A stretch of DNA of 64,000 nt. Origin: Raineya sp. (GTDB taxonomy: Bacteria > Bacteroidota > Bacteroidia > Cytophagales > Thermonemataceae). Numbering within the stretch: the first letter of the stretch is position 1; every line of letters begins with the position of its first letter. The notes beneath the pieces were generated by a model that had not been told where the DNA came from, ran no database searches, and was given only the letters and a program-made list of their open reading frames with translations. This document shows, one piece after another, positions 18,848 through 28,430 of this stretch. Location: assembly GCA_025454915.1 (NCBI GenBank), contig JALONN010000003.1:558001-622000 (forward strand), read 5' to 3'. The position numbers and the translations under genes were made by a program.

Positions 18848-19609
18848 TTATTGATAGTTTAAGCTTGTCAGGATATCCAAAATTTCCAGCCTTCTTCTTT
18901 GTGGGATTTCGACTGTCTGATTATTGATAAGCGTAAGAGAGGCAGGTTCTTTTTTTTGTATAGATTTAATATATTGGGTATTAATGATATATGATTTATG
19001 TAGTCTTAAAAAATAATAAGTTTCATCACAAAGTAACTCCTCAAACTCCTTAAGGGTTTTGGCAATCATGATTTTCTGATTTTCCAATGTATGAATAATT
19101 GAATAATTGGAATCTCCTTCTATATATACAATATTCTGATACTGAATTTTTTCATCTGAATATTTATTAAGTACTAATATTCTTTTATTAAGTTTGGCTG
19201 TCGTATTTTTCAATAAATCTTCATATTGAATGGGATTACTTAAGTGAAAATCTCTCATTTTTATACACTTATCTATTGCTTCTTGTAAATCTTCTAAGGC
19301 AACAGGCTTTAAAAGATAGTCTACAGCACTTATTTTAAATGCTTTGATAGCATATTGGTCGTAGGCAGTTACAAAAATAACAGACATAGAACTCTGTTTG
19401 AGGTTTTTAAGCAAATCGAAACCCGAACCATAAGGCATTTGAATATCCAAAAACAAGATGTCTGGTTTGTGTAATCTGATTATTTCCTCACCTTTTTGAA
19501 TATTCTGGGCTGTTGCCACAATCTTGAGGTTAGAGAAATTCTCTTCTATCAAAATACTCAAAACCTGAATATTACTTTCTTCATCGTCTATGATAATTGT
19601 TTTTAGCAT
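18848..19609 (-). CDS. LytTR-family response regulator
   Basis: This is a 253-residue two-component regulator. The receiver domain (about 1-120) has the acidic pocket IIIDDE (Asp8, Asp9), phospho-acceptor Asp55 in ILFLDIQMP, and the conserved Thr/Lys region FVTAYDQYAIKAF. The C-terminal LytTR DNA-binding domain (about 150-253) has IVYIEGDSNYSIIHT and FLRLHKSYIIN. It sits 6 bases downstream of its kinase gene. The nearest downstream gene on this strand is the 1632-residue surface protein, making it a plausible but unproven target. Confidence 0.93.
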   Translation of the reverse strand: MLKTIIIDDEESNIQVLSILIEENFSNLKIVATAQNIQKGEEIIRLHKPDILFLDIQMPYGSGFDLLKNLKQSSMSVIFVTAYDQYAIKAFKISAVDYLLKPVALEDLQEAIDKCIKMRDFHLSNPIQYEDLLKNTTAKLNKRILVLNKYSDEKIQYQNIVYIEGDSNYSIIHTLENQKIMIAKTLKEFEELLCDETYYFLRLHKSYIINTQYIKSIQKKEPASLTLINNQTVEIPQRRRLEILDILTSLNYQ

Positions 19610-19615
19610 AATTAT

Positions 19616-22441
19616 TTAATCATATACCGTTATCAATGGCAACAACATACATACTTCTACTCCATTTTCTACATTCAAGATGTAAAAATATTTAAAATCA
19701 GGTTCTTTTTTATAAAAAAGGGCTATTCTGTCTTTTATAATTTGCAAACCCTGCGAAGTATGTTCTTTGGATTCATTCTGATTACTCACAAAAGGTTTTC
19801 CATTGTTAAATATCCTGATTACCAATGTATCATTTTTTTTTAAAAATTCTATTTTTAGTATTTTATCATTTTCGACTTCACTCAGTCCATGCCAGATAGC
19901 ATTTTCAACAATGGGTTGCAGAAGCATCGTTGGGATTATAACATCCTGCATATCTATCTGGCTATCAACTTCTATTACAAAATGAATAGGGCTTGTGAGT
20001 CTTTGGGATTCTAATTGTGTATAAATTTTTAGCAATTTAATCTCTTCCTGAATACTTACATCTTTTTTGCGACTGTTATTGAGTATCATTCGGATAAGTT
20101 TTGCAAATTCAGTAAGATAAAAATTAGCCTCTTTTCGTTTATTTTGTAAAATAAATGACTGAATAGAGTTAATAGCATTAAAAATAAAATGCGGATTCAT
20201 TTGAGCCTGTAAAGCCTTACTTTCTAAATCCGATATTTTTTGCTGAATCATACGTTTATGGAGTTCCCTTCTTTCTATATTTTTAACTATCAGCCAAATA
20301 ATAAAAGATATGATGATGAGTACAATCAGGCTCATCAGTAAAATAAACCACCATGTTTGATAAAAAAATGCTGGTACATCAATCTTAATTGTTATTTCAT
20401 TAGATTTGGAAAGCAGAAACTTATCAAAAACATACATTTTTAATTGGTAATGACCAGCTTCAAACCCCATTTCAAATATGTTAGATTTTGTCTGCTGAGT
20501 TTTGATTACTTTTCCTTGATCATTAGTGACTACAAAATAAAAAACAGCATTTTGTGAAGCCTTGTAATTATTTTGTGAACATGTAATTGTAAAATTTTCT
20601 TTAGGTCTAAGCTTTATAAGATTATTCTTGAAAGGCAAAGAAGTATTCTCGATTGATAGTTGTATATTCAGGCTGTTTTTTAGTAAATTGGAGGTATGTG
20701 TTTGAAGTGCTTCATATCTGCCTGCAATATTTATTTGGTTATCTGATGTAATTTTTAAATCCACAATTTCATCAAAAGGCAATAAATTACTACTATTATA
20801 TATTTTTATTTGTTTGGTTGAGGTATTATACACATATAACCCTATTCGAGTACCTATATAAAGTATTTTCTCTTGATAGGCAAGACATTCTATTCGTTGA
20901 GGTAAATTAGCAATAGAGTCTGTTATGTTCCCTAAACGATTGGCAATCAGCACACCGTTTTGGTTTGTACCAATGGCTATTTTATCATTTTCCATGTATC
21001 GGATAGTATTAATTCGTACATTTTTTATGATATGTTTGGATGTGTTTTGTGATATATTTATTTCATAAATACCCGCGTTTAAACATCCTGCCCAAGCTGT
21101 ATTCTCATCTATCTTCTCCACACAAAGTATTTTATCACTAAGACTTTTCTTGAACTCAAGTGTATATAACTCACTATTAAATATATGCAGATTAGAGCTT
21201 CCAAAAATCAGATAATTATTTACATTCATTCTTTGATAGCCTTTCATAAAAAATGCTTTGCTTTGTAAGTATTTACTCTTATCAGCATCCCAAAGACCAG
21301 CATTTGTAATATAAATTTTTTGATTCTTCAAAAATATTACGTCATTGATAACATTTGTTTTTTCAATTAGAGGCTGATATATATTTTGCCTATTAAGCAA
21401 TGTATTATTTGCTAATAAGATTTGTACACTATCATTTTTTAAGAACTTTACTACATACTTTTTTCCTTGATAAGTGATTTGCATTTTAGGGAATCTGCAA
21501 ACAAATAATCCTTTTTCTAATGTTGTAAACCATATGTTGCCTTCTTTGTCTGGAAGCATTTTGCTCACACTCAAATCATTTAAAATCGGAATATCTACTT
21601 TGATAGTTTTATTATTTTCTAGTATGTATATTCCATGATTATGAGCTTGACAATACACTTTTTGATTGATATAACTCAAGCCAAAAACATCAAGAGGTAA
21701 TGTATATCGTTCTGTTGGCTTAAAATGCACAAACTTTATTACTTCATTGATATTACTCAGATAGAATGTAGAATCATTAATTTTAAGATATTTAGAATTT
21801 TGTCCTATGTTATTTTGGAACAGATTGGGATACTCATAATTCTTTCCATTACTTTGAATGACCCAATCATAAATAGGTTTATCTTTTGTTGTAGGAAAAA
21901 AACAGAGTGGTTGTTTCTCATAATTTAATTGTATAATCACTTTGGTAGTACTCAAATTGCCAATTTCGCTAATTTGATGATTCTTTAATTTATATACCAC
22001 CTGTTCATTAGTCTTTACAAATTCTAAAGAGCCATCTTTTTTCTCAATTAAAGAGTTGATATATAATTTTGAGATAGAAATATCTTTTAATTTTTGTTTA
22101 ACAGAAGTTTTATGAATCTGGTTGTTCTGAATAAATCCCAATGTACCAGAGATACCAGCCATCCATATTTTATTATCATTTCCCTCAAAAAATTTGACTA
22201 TAACATCTTCCTCTAGTCCATTTTGTGTGGTATAATGCTCCACATTATTTCCTGTAATTTTGAATACACCCACATCTGAGGCAACCCACTTATTGCCCAT
22301 GTTATCTTCCAGAATATCATACATTTCTGCACTAGGCAAAGGCTTATTACTCACAAATTTTTCGACTGAAAAACTTTGTGCTAGAGCATTTATATATATA
22401 AAAATGCTGAGAATAGCTACTATATGAGATTTAATTGACAA
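19616..22441 (-). CDS. Sensor histidine kinase with periplasmic propeller (LytS/His_kinase family)
   Basis: This is a 941-residue protein with a signal peptide (ends ALAQS). A long periplasmic part has beta-propeller blades (LEDNMGNKWVASDVGVFKI, DNKIWMAGISGTLGFI, EGNIWFTTLEKGLFV), followed by a Y_Y_Y-like beta domain (about 600-690). A single membrane helix (about 700-722) precedes a coiled coil and a His_kinase domain, with the phospho-acceptor in QMNPHFIFNAINSIQ and an N-box in LLQPIVENAIWHG. It should sense an extracellular cue and phosphorylate the adjacent LytTR regulator. The family is abundant in Bacteroidota and the ligand cannot be read from sequence. Confidence 0.92.
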   Translation of the reverse strand: MSIKSHIVAILSIFIYINALAQSFSVEKFVSNKPLPSAEMYDILEDNMGNKWVASDVGVFKITGNNVEHYTTQNGLEEDVIVKFFEGNDNKIWMAGISGTLGFIQNNQIHKTSVKQKLKDISISKLYINSLIEKKDGSLEFVKTNEQVVYKLKNHQISEIGNLSTTKVIIQLNYEKQPLCFFPTTKDKPIYDWVIQSNGKNYEYPNLFQNNIGQNSKYLKINDSTFYLSNINEVIKFVHFKPTERYTLPLDVFGLSYINQKVYCQAHNHGIYILENNKTIKVDIPILNDLSVSKMLPDKEGNIWFTTLEKGLFVCRFPKMQITYQGKKYVVKFLKNDSVQILLANNTLLNRQNIYQPLIEKTNVINDVIFLKNQKIYITNAGLWDADKSKYLQSKAFFMKGYQRMNVNNYLIFGSSNLHIFNSELYTLEFKKSLSDKILCVEKIDENTAWAGCLNAGIYEINISQNTSKHIIKNVRINTIRYMENDKIAIGTNQNGVLIANRLGNITDSIANLPQRIECLAYQEKILYIGTRIGLYVYNTSTKQIKIYNSSNLLPFDEIVDLKITSDNQINIAGRYEALQTHTSNLLKNSLNIQLSIENTSLPFKNNLIKLRPKENFTITCSQNNYKASQNAVFYFVVTNDQGKVIKTQQTKSNIFEMGFEAGHYQLKMYVFDKFLLSKSNEITIKIDVPAFFYQTWWFILLMSLIVLIIISFIIWLIVKNIERRELHKRMIQQKISDLESKALQAQMNPHFIFNAINSIQSFILQNKRKEANFYLTEFAKLIRMILNNSRKKDVSIQEEIKLLKIYTQLESQRLTSPIHFVIEVDSQIDMQDVIIPTMLLQPIVENAIWHGLSEVENDKILKIEFLKKNDTLVIRIFNNGKPFVSNQNESKEHTSQGLQIIKDRIALFYKKEPDFKYFYILNVENGVEVCMLLPLITVYD

Positions 22442-22498
22442 GATGCTTACTTTATATCAGTAAGCGAATAAAAGAGTTTTTTTATGAAATAAAAATAT

Positions 22499-23704
22499 TT
22501 ACCTTAATTGTGAGGCTATCCACGCAGTAGTCCAAGCTGCTTGAAAGTTAAAACCTCCCGTAATTCCATCTATATCAAGCACTTCTCCTGTAAAATACAA
22601 ATCAGGGTAACGTTTGCTTGCCATGGTTTCAGCATTTATTTCTGATAGGCTTACACCTCCACAAGTAACAAACTCTTCTTTGAAAGTCGTTTTACCATTG
22701 ACAACATAGTTGTCATACAATAAAACATTTACCAAAGCATGAATTTCCTGCTTTTTGGCATCAGCCCATTTCTGATTTTCTGCAATGCCTGCTTTAGCAA
22801 GTAAAAAATTCCATAATCGTTTGGGCAGTTCTGTAAAATTGGTGTTGGCTATCAGGCTTGCCCCTTTCTGACTTTTAAGTGTATTGATTTGTTCTCTCAA
22901 GGCATCTTCTTTGCTATCAATCCATGCTACTTCAGCATCAAACTGATATTTTTTCTCAGCAAGCTCTCTTGCTCCCCAAGCTGAAAGCCGTAGAATAGCA
23001 GGTCCACTCATACCCCAATGTGTAATGAGCAAAGCTCCTTTTTCATGAAGTTTAGTCTCTTTGATGCGTACAGAGGCTTGTGTACTCACACCCATTAGCT
23101 CTGTGATAGGGTTTTTAGGCATATTAAATGTAAATAATGAAGGGACTGGTGGCTCAATTAATAAACCTAAATTACTTAAAAAATTGAAATTTTCTACTTT
23201 GGTTTGCCCTCCAACAGCTACAATTACCTTATCAAAATGTATTTTCTTGGGATTATTCTTCAGCTCTAATAAAAAGCCTTTTTCTTGAGGTGCAATTGAT
23301 ATTATTTCGGTTTGAGTTTGTATCTGAACCTTATTTTTATGGGCTTCCTTTAGAAAACAGTCAATAATAGTTTGGGAAGAATCTGTGGCAGGAAATATTC
23401 TTCCATCACTTTCTATTTTAAGATGTACACCTCTATCTTCAAGCCAAGCCCACATTTGTGTGGGATTGAACTCATAAAATAATGATTTTAAGAATTTTGA
23501 GCCTCTTGGATAGAATTTGGAAAGAGCAGAGGGTGCATGGCAGTCATGGGTTACATTACACCTGCCACCACCCGAAACAGCTACTTTTGAAAGCAGTTTG
23601 GTTGTTTTTTCAAATAAAAAAATCTGAGCCTGAGGATGATGCATGCGAATATTAATAGCTGAAAAGAAGCCTCCTGCCCCACCACCAATGACTGCTACTT
23701 TCAT
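22499..23704 (-). CDS. HI0933/BaiN-like FAD-dependent oxidoreductase
   Basis: This is a 401-residue flavoprotein. It has an N-terminal dinucleotide-binding motif VIGGGAGGFFSA, the KVAVSGGGRCNVTH signature near residue 40, KVIVAVGGQTK in the middle, and a C-terminal YFTGEVLDIDGITGGFNFQAAWTT segment. These are diagnostic of the HI0933-like family, variously annotated as BaiN or aminoacetone oxidase. The substrate is not predictable. It lies 6 bases downstream of smpB, so the two are likely co-transcribed. A short inverted repeat at 22445-22465 follows it, without a clear T tail. Confidence 0.88.
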   Translation of the reverse strand: MKVAVIGGGAGGFFSAINIRMHHPQAQIFLFEKTTKLLSKVAVSGGGRCNVTHDCHAPSALSKFYPRGSKFLKSLFYEFNPTQMWAWLEDRGVHLKIESDGRIFPATDSSQTIIDCFLKEAHKNKVQIQTQTEIISIAPQEKGFLLELKNNPKKIHFDKVIVAVGGQTKVENFNFLSNLGLLIEPPVPSLFTFNMPKNPITELMGVSTQASVRIKETKLHEKGALLITHWGMSGPAILRLSAWGARELAEKKYQFDAEVAWIDSKEDALREQINTLKSQKGASLIANTNFTELPKRLWNFLLAKAGIAENQKWADAKKQEIHALVNVLLYDNYVVNGKTTFKEEFVTCGGVSLSEINAETMASKRYPDLYFTGEVLDIDGITGGFNFQAAWTTAWIASQLR

Positions 23705-23710
23705 AATTCC

Positions 23711-24178
23711 CTAAAAATTAGTCTTTTCCAGCTCTCTTTTGGCATCTTTGGCTTTCAAATCTTCACGTTTATCGTAGAGTTTTTTCCCTTTAGCCAAAGC
23801 TATTTCCATTTTCGCAAAACCTCTGTCATTGATAAAAAGCCTTATAGGAATAATGGTAAGCCCTTTTTCTTCCAAGCCTTTTTCTAACTTTCTGATTTCC
23901 TTTTTCTTAAGTAACAATTTTCTTTTACGCAAAGGCTCATGGTTATAATATGTACCCTCTCCATAAGGCGAAATATGCATCTGTATAATCCAAACTTCAC
24001 TATCCTCTATGTAACAATATGCATTCTGTAATTGTACTTTACTTTGTCTGATAGACTTTATTTCTGTACCTGTCAGCATTAAGCCTGCCACATATGTTTC
24101 TAAAAAATGATATTCGAAAGAAGCTTGTTTATTGCGTATATTGACTGTTTTCTGAATTTTGTCTTTTTCCTTTGCCAT
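23711..24178 (-). CDS. smpB: SsrA-binding protein SmpB
   Basis: This 155-residue protein partners tmRNA in rescuing stalled ribosomes. It has NKQASFEYHFLETYVAGLMLTGTEIKSIR at the N-terminal OB core. The tmRNA-contact loop is HISPYGEGTYYNHEPLRKRKLLL, and the basic C-terminal tail KGKKLYDKREDLK threads into the ribosomal A site. The length is normal. The tmRNA gene (ssrA) itself is not in the flanking 200 bases. The HI0933-like flavoprotein follows closely. Confidence 0.95.
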   Translation of the reverse strand: MAKEKDKIQKTVNIRNKQASFEYHFLETYVAGLMLTGTEIKSIRQSKVQLQNAYCYIEDSEVWIIQMHISPYGEGTYYNHEPLRKRKLLLKKKEIRKLEKGLEEKGLTIIPIRLFINDRGFAKMEIALAKGKKLYDKREDLKAKDAKRELEKTNF

Positions 24179-24335
24179 AATCTCTCATCTATATAAATTT
24201 TGGGCTTGCAATTTACATTATTTTTATGCAAATTTTATGCTTGTAAATCCTTTTTTTAGATTTTATCTGCAATAGAAAAAGTGATTTAGTTAGATAGAAA
24301 TAAAAATATCATTACTTCTTTAAATTTTTAATTTC

Positions 24336-24367
24336 CATAGCATAGAGTTTATGAACTCCATGCTATG
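24336..24367. terminator. Hairpin after the 353-residue secreted protein gene
   Basis: Arms beginning CATAGCAT at 24336 and ending ATGCTATG at 24367 pair over about 14 bases with one mismatch. The T run lies on the plus-strand side rather than after the minus-strand gene, so termination for that gene is uncertain. Confidence 0.35.
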
Positions 24368-24378
24368 ATTTTTTTTAT

Positions 24379-25440
24379 CTATAACCCCAAATAATCTACT
24401 AATACAACAATATCGCTTACCCTCATAGTGCTTGCTAAGCCATTGGTATCTTTTTTTGCTGGTTTTTTAACTCCAATTTTTTTATCCATTTTGTATACAT
24501 CACCAAGTTTATCAGATATATACTTTTGTTTTTTATTTGCATCAAGATAACTCCCATACATATCATAATAGCATAAGGTCTTACCTTTTTTAAGAATTGT
24601 AGCTACTTCTGTAACGCTTGACGTTGAATTAACATAATAGAGGGCGTTTCCTCCAAAAAAATACTCTTTTCCATCTATGAATGCAATTTCGGTAAATTGG
24701 TCATCATATATCTTATTGCTAAATTTATAATAAGTTTTACCCCCTAAGGTAACAGTGCTGCCATAAGTACGGATTTTATCCGTTTTAGACATTCCATCTT
24801 CTTCTGTTTTAGGTTTATTTTTTGCTACTACTTCAAAAACACGAGGTTTAAAGTCTTTAAAATCCTCTAAATTTACAGTATATCCAGGCTTTGTGGATAC
24901 TTCAATGATTTTTTTTAGCATTTTGGCTTTAAATGCTTCTGCTTCTTTTTGAGTTTTAAATGGCATTTTAAAGTCGCTTTTATATTCATACATTACCACT
25001 CCATTTACATTCCAGCGTTGTTTGTATCCTTCAAATTTACTTCCATTAATTCTAAAATTCAGATAAAAAGGTTTTCCGTCTAATTCATTTTCCTTGTCTT
25101 GCCAAATATACATACAATCGGAAGGGTCTTTTGGATTGTATTGGTATAAATGTGAATAAAACAATACTGTATGTTCGTATGCTTCTGGTTCCTTTGTTTT
25201 TTCATTAAAATATACTGCTTCCAATGCAATGCTTTCAGAGCGAATATCATAATATAAATCACTAAATTTATATGTACCCACCACATTATACGATTTGTCA
25301 TACTCTTTGCCTGTTTCTGAAAAGTTTGGCTTTTCTGAATTGTATATTTTCCATCCATCTGGGGTTTTGTATTCATATTGCCCAAAAGCATTATTTACAA
25401 AAAACAATACAGTTACGAAGATTGAAATTATATTTTTCAT
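24379..25440 (-). CDS. Uncharacterised secreted protein, paralogue of the 501-residue neighbour
   Basis: I do not recognise this 353-residue protein. It has a signal peptide (MKNIISIFVTVLFFVNNAFGQ). Its N-terminal half is rich in aromatic and charged residues (GWKIYNSEKPNF). Residues 234-353 (GKTYYKFSNKIYDDQFTEI ... VVLVDYLGL) align by eye with the last 111 residues of the gene at 26740-28245, and the signal peptides are almost identical. The shared C-terminal part suggests a common beta-rich domain. No sorting-domain motif or catalytic residue is evident. It is likely periplasmic or outer-membrane associated. Confidence 0.75.
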   Translation of the reverse strand: MKNIISIFVTVLFFVNNAFGQYEYKTPDGWKIYNSEKPNFSETGKEYDKSYNVVGTYKFSDLYYDIRSESIALEAVYFNEKTKEPEAYEHTVLFYSHLYQYNPKDPSDCMYIWQDKENELDGKPFYLNFRINGSKFEGYKQRWNVNGVVMYEYKSDFKMPFKTQKEAEAFKAKMLKKIIEVSTKPGYTVNLEDFKDFKPRVFEVVAKNKPKTEEDGMSKTDKIRTYGSTVTLGGKTYYKFSNKIYDDQFTEIAFIDGKEYFFGGNALYYVNSTSSVTEVATILKKGKTLCYYDMYGSYLDANKKQKYISDKLGDVYKMDKKIGVKKPAKKDTNGLASTMRVSDIVVLVDYLGL

Positions 25441-25476
25441 TTTATTTATTTTGTAAGGTTTAAGAAGATAGAAAAC

Positions 25477-26064
25477 TTATTTATTCAAACTTTTTATTTC
25501 TTTGATAAAATCTTCGGCTGCTTGTTTAGTCTTAAAGATGATACGAGCCGAAGGAACAGTATCTATAGTTGCTTCTGCTTCACTCATACCTCTTGCCATA
25601 GCCTTGATAGCAAAGCCTTTATCCGTATTTTTAGGAAAAATAGAAAGATCGTAAGCAGTATCTTTAAAAGTTGTTTTATCTTCTTTAATATTTCTACTCT
25701 CAAAGTGTGCAAAATCAATGTTTGCAACAGATATCGTACATATATCAGCATCACAAGATTGACCATTGTAACCTGTATCTTTTGTATCAAAATTTTGTAT
25801 GATACTCACTTCAAGCTCTTTTTTGTCTTTGTCCAAATCATAGAAAACTTCGTAAAAAGGGTCTCCGCCTCCTTTCACAACTGACTTAAAAATGCTTTTT
25901 CCTTTTGGCATAAATGTATTTTTTGGAGTTTCTACTTTCTTTTCTTCCACTTTAGGGGTTTCTTTTACTTCTTCTTTCTTTTCTGTTTTTTTGTTACAAG
26001 CTCCCAAAATGAGCAAAGTAATACAGGCAAGTGTTCCGAATGGTTTTAACAATATATTTTTCAT
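25477..26064 (-). CDS. Uncharacterised lipoprotein with Lys/Glu linker
   Basis: This 195-residue protein has a clear lipoprotein signal (ITLLILGAC, Cys22). A Lys/Glu/Pro low-complexity tether (TEKKEEVKETPKVEEKKVETPKN) is followed by a small globular domain with a possible disulfide (GQSCDADIC). The C-terminus (ARIIFKTKQAAEDFIKEIKSL) is helical. The same tether style appears in the lipoprotein at 29763-30230. No family is recognised. It lies 23 bases downstream of the 196-residue secreted protein and is probably part of the same transcript. Confidence 0.75.
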   Translation of the reverse strand: MKNILLKPFGTLACITLLILGACNKKTEKKEEVKETPKVEEKKVETPKNTFMPKGKSIFKSVVKGGGDPFYEVFYDLDKDKKELEVSIIQNFDTKDTGYNGQSCDADICTISVANIDFAHFESRNIKEDKTTFKDTAYDLSIFPKNTDKGFAIKAMARGMSEAEATIDTVPSARIIFKTKQAAEDFIKEIKSLNK

Positions 26065-26087
26065 TTTTTTTAGTTTGAAATTTTATT

Positions 26088-26678
26088 TTAATTCAAATCA
26101 CTGAAATCAGCTTCTGGTTTATATTTGATTACTTCAGGTTTTTTGTTATCAGCTTTTGAGTTAGTATAACTTTTGGTAAGCGAAATAACTGTAAGTGTAT
26201 TTTCTTTATCAAATTGTGTTGAAATTTCGGTGGTGGTAATTTTTCCTTTATCATCAAACTTGTAATCTTGCCCACACTGAAACTGATCTTTGATAACAAT
26301 TTCGTTTTTTGATTTGGAATAATATACCAAAAATACACCTCTATCCATTGTCTTGGTTGTTTTGTCGGTGTTGTCATAGGCAATCAGTACAACAATAATA
26401 TCCTCATTGGCATTAAATTGCCCAAAAGCATACATTTTGCCATTTATCCTAAATATCTCGCTCTTGGGGCGAAGGTATTTGATAGCCTCATCATCACTGA
26501 TAAACTTCATTTTGGCTATTTCTTTTTCGCTAAATGCCTTTGTTTCTAATTTGTAGGGCAAACTCAATGCGGGGAATTGCTTTAAAAACTTTGCAAATTC
26601 CTCGTTAGTGAATGATTGTGCTTTTGCATTAGTGAACACCAAAAAACAGCAAAGAAATACTAAGATTATATTTTTCAT
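26088..26678 (-). CDS. Uncharacterised secreted protein
   Basis: This 196-residue protein has a signal peptide (MKNIILVFLCCFLVFTNAKAQ). The mature region contains FLKQFPALSLPYKL and RINGKMYAFGQFNANEDIIVVLIAYDN, a beta-rich pattern typical of small Bacteroidota envelope proteins. No active-site motif is seen. Its 5' leader just upstream of the ATG is nearly identical to that of the 501-residue gene, so the two may be expressed in parallel. Confidence 0.7.
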   Translation of the reverse strand: MKNIILVFLCCFLVFTNAKAQSFTNEEFAKFLKQFPALSLPYKLETKAFSEKEIAKMKFISDDEAIKYLRPKSEIFRINGKMYAFGQFNANEDIIVVLIAYDNTDKTTKTMDRGVFLVYYSKSKNEIVIKDQFQCGQDYKFDDKGKITTTEISTQFDKENTLTVISLTKSYTNSKADNKKPEVIKYKPEADFSDLN

Positions 26679-26739
26679 TTTTTTAGATTTATTTTTTTTA
26701 AGAGTTTTAAGGCTTTTGGAAAGCTAGTTTAGTAGTTTT

Positions 26740-28245
26740 TTACAAGCCAAAATAATCAGTCAAGACGACTACGTCTTTTATATAAATATCGCTTGCAACT
26801 TTTGAAGAGCGTTTGTATTCAATGAATTTAGCGTTTCCTTTATAGATTGTATTTTCATTTACATTCATTTTTAAATAAAGCGTTTTTTTACTTGCTTCAA
26901 AAAATGAACTACTCATATCTGTATAAGCAATTATTTTACTGCCTTTGGAAACTACGTTATTACTTTCTTTGTACATTTCAACACCACCAAATCTATAAGT
27001 CCCACCAGATACATTTCCAATTTCTGTAAAACTTTTATCATAAAACTTATTTTCGTATTTGTAGCAAGTATTCCCTTTGAAATACAATACTGCACCTTTT
27101 TCAAGAATTTGGTCTTTGAGTGTAACTTCTTTTTTGGTATTTTCAACGACTTTTGCTTCTATAAGTTTGCCTTTTGGATTGGTAGCATCAAACACAATTT
27201 CATTCCTACCCAATGGTTTTGGTTTATTAGGATTTGCTTCTAACTCCAACGAAGCATCAAAGATTTTATCTTTCAATTTTTTCTCAAAGTCTTGAACATC
27301 AAATCTTGGAAAAGTACTTAAACCTTCACTAAATGCAAAGTTGTAAAGTTTGTATTCTTCTTGAGAGTATTTATATTGGAAATAGGTTGTTTTGTTTCCA
27401 AATGAAATCATTTTGTTACAATTCTTTTTACTTTCATAACAAGCAACAAGCATCACGTCTTTAATATCCTCATAATAATATATATCTCTGGTCGCATATG
27501 TTATCTTATAATCAGCACTTTCTTTGCTGAAAGAATATTCTGTTACTTCCAGATATTTATCTTTGAGTTCGTAATAATATTCCATATAAAACCCAGTATT
27601 GCTATACGCATCATAAGTAGAATAATGTGGCAAGCCTTCGTTACGCACGACATTGTTGCCAAAACTTTTAAAAACACGTGTTGATGCGTTGTTGTATGGA
27701 AGGTCTTTTTCTGCACTTTCTAACTTTATGTCAAATTTGTTACAAAGTTCGTTTATCAAGTTTTTTGCTTTTATTTTTTCGAGGCTTGGAATAAATTTGT
27801 TTCTTACAAACTCTTTCATGGGTGCTTCTTCACCAAATGAAATAAAACACTCATTCCAAAGACAAAAATTCTTTTTGATTTCTGTTTGTCTAAATTCCCT
27901 ACAATTTATTTGTTTATTGGTTTTTACCTTTAACCAACCATATTCTTTGTTGATATCAAGATAACTAATCTCATCAAGAGGAATAATCGATACCTGCACT
28001 GTTTCAATAACTTTACTTTTATAATAAGGTTTAGCTACCTGCAACTGCAAATATTCCTTATTTCCAGTAGCTGGAAGCGTGATGATATCCAAATAAATAT
28101 ATCCCAAACTGGTGTCATAACGAATTGGTTTTCCTTTGTTTGAACAACTTTCTTTTGGGTTTGTATCTGATGTGAAATTGAATTGTGCAAAAGTATTATT
28201 CACAAAAAACAACACGATTGTAAGGACTGAAATTATATTTTTCAT
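26740..28245 (-). CDS. Uncharacterised secreted protein with shared C-terminal domain
   Basis: This 501-residue protein has a signal peptide (MKNIISVLTIVLFFVNNTFAQ). Residues ~20-370 are unlike anything I recognise. Residues 391-501 (GNTCYKYENKFYDKSFTEI ... VVLTDYFGL) correspond to the C-terminal domain of the gene at 24379-25440. Several Cys residues in the middle (KKNFCLWNECF, CNKM) could form disulfides. No T9SS sorting domain is visible. It is the first gene of a four-gene minus-strand run of exported proteins. Confidence 0.72.
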   Translation of the reverse strand: MKNIISVLTIVLFFVNNTFAQFNFTSDTNPKESCSNKGKPIRYDTSLGYIYLDIITLPATGNKEYLQLQVAKPYYKSKVIETVQVSIIPLDEISYLDINKEYGWLKVKTNKQINCREFRQTEIKKNFCLWNECFISFGEEAPMKEFVRNKFIPSLEKIKAKNLINELCNKFDIKLESAEKDLPYNNASTRVFKSFGNNVVRNEGLPHYSTYDAYSNTGFYMEYYYELKDKYLEVTEYSFSKESADYKITYATRDIYYYEDIKDVMLVACYESKKNCNKMISFGNKTTYFQYKYSQEEYKLYNFAFSEGLSTFPRFDVQDFEKKLKDKIFDASLELEANPNKPKPLGRNEIVFDATNPKGKLIEAKVVENTKKEVTLKDQILEKGAVLYFKGNTCYKYENKFYDKSFTEIGNVSGGTYRFGGVEMYKESNNVVSKGSKIIAYTDMSSSFFEASKKTLYLKMNVNENTIYKGNAKFIEYKRSSKVASDIYIKDVVVLTDYFGL

Positions 28246-28430
28246 TTTTTTAGATTTATTTTTTCAGTAAAAAAATTGATAAAACAAATGTACCAGCTCA
28301 GAATTAAATAAATGACAGTCTTTTTATGAATCAGATGTATTCCTTTATAGATAGAATCTTTTCTTTTATAAAGGTTGTTATTGTAGGGAATTACTTTATT
28401 TTATAGTTTACATATTCATTTCCATCTATT

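Noticed and set aside
22445..22465. Short inverted repeat between the flavoprotein and the sensor kinase
   Set aside because: The arms are 7 bases with no T tail on the relevant strand, too weak to list as a terminator.
24179..24378. Gap next to smpB considered for the tmRNA gene
   Set aside because: It is only 200 bases, AT-rich and shows no tRNA-like ends or a tag-peptide frame.
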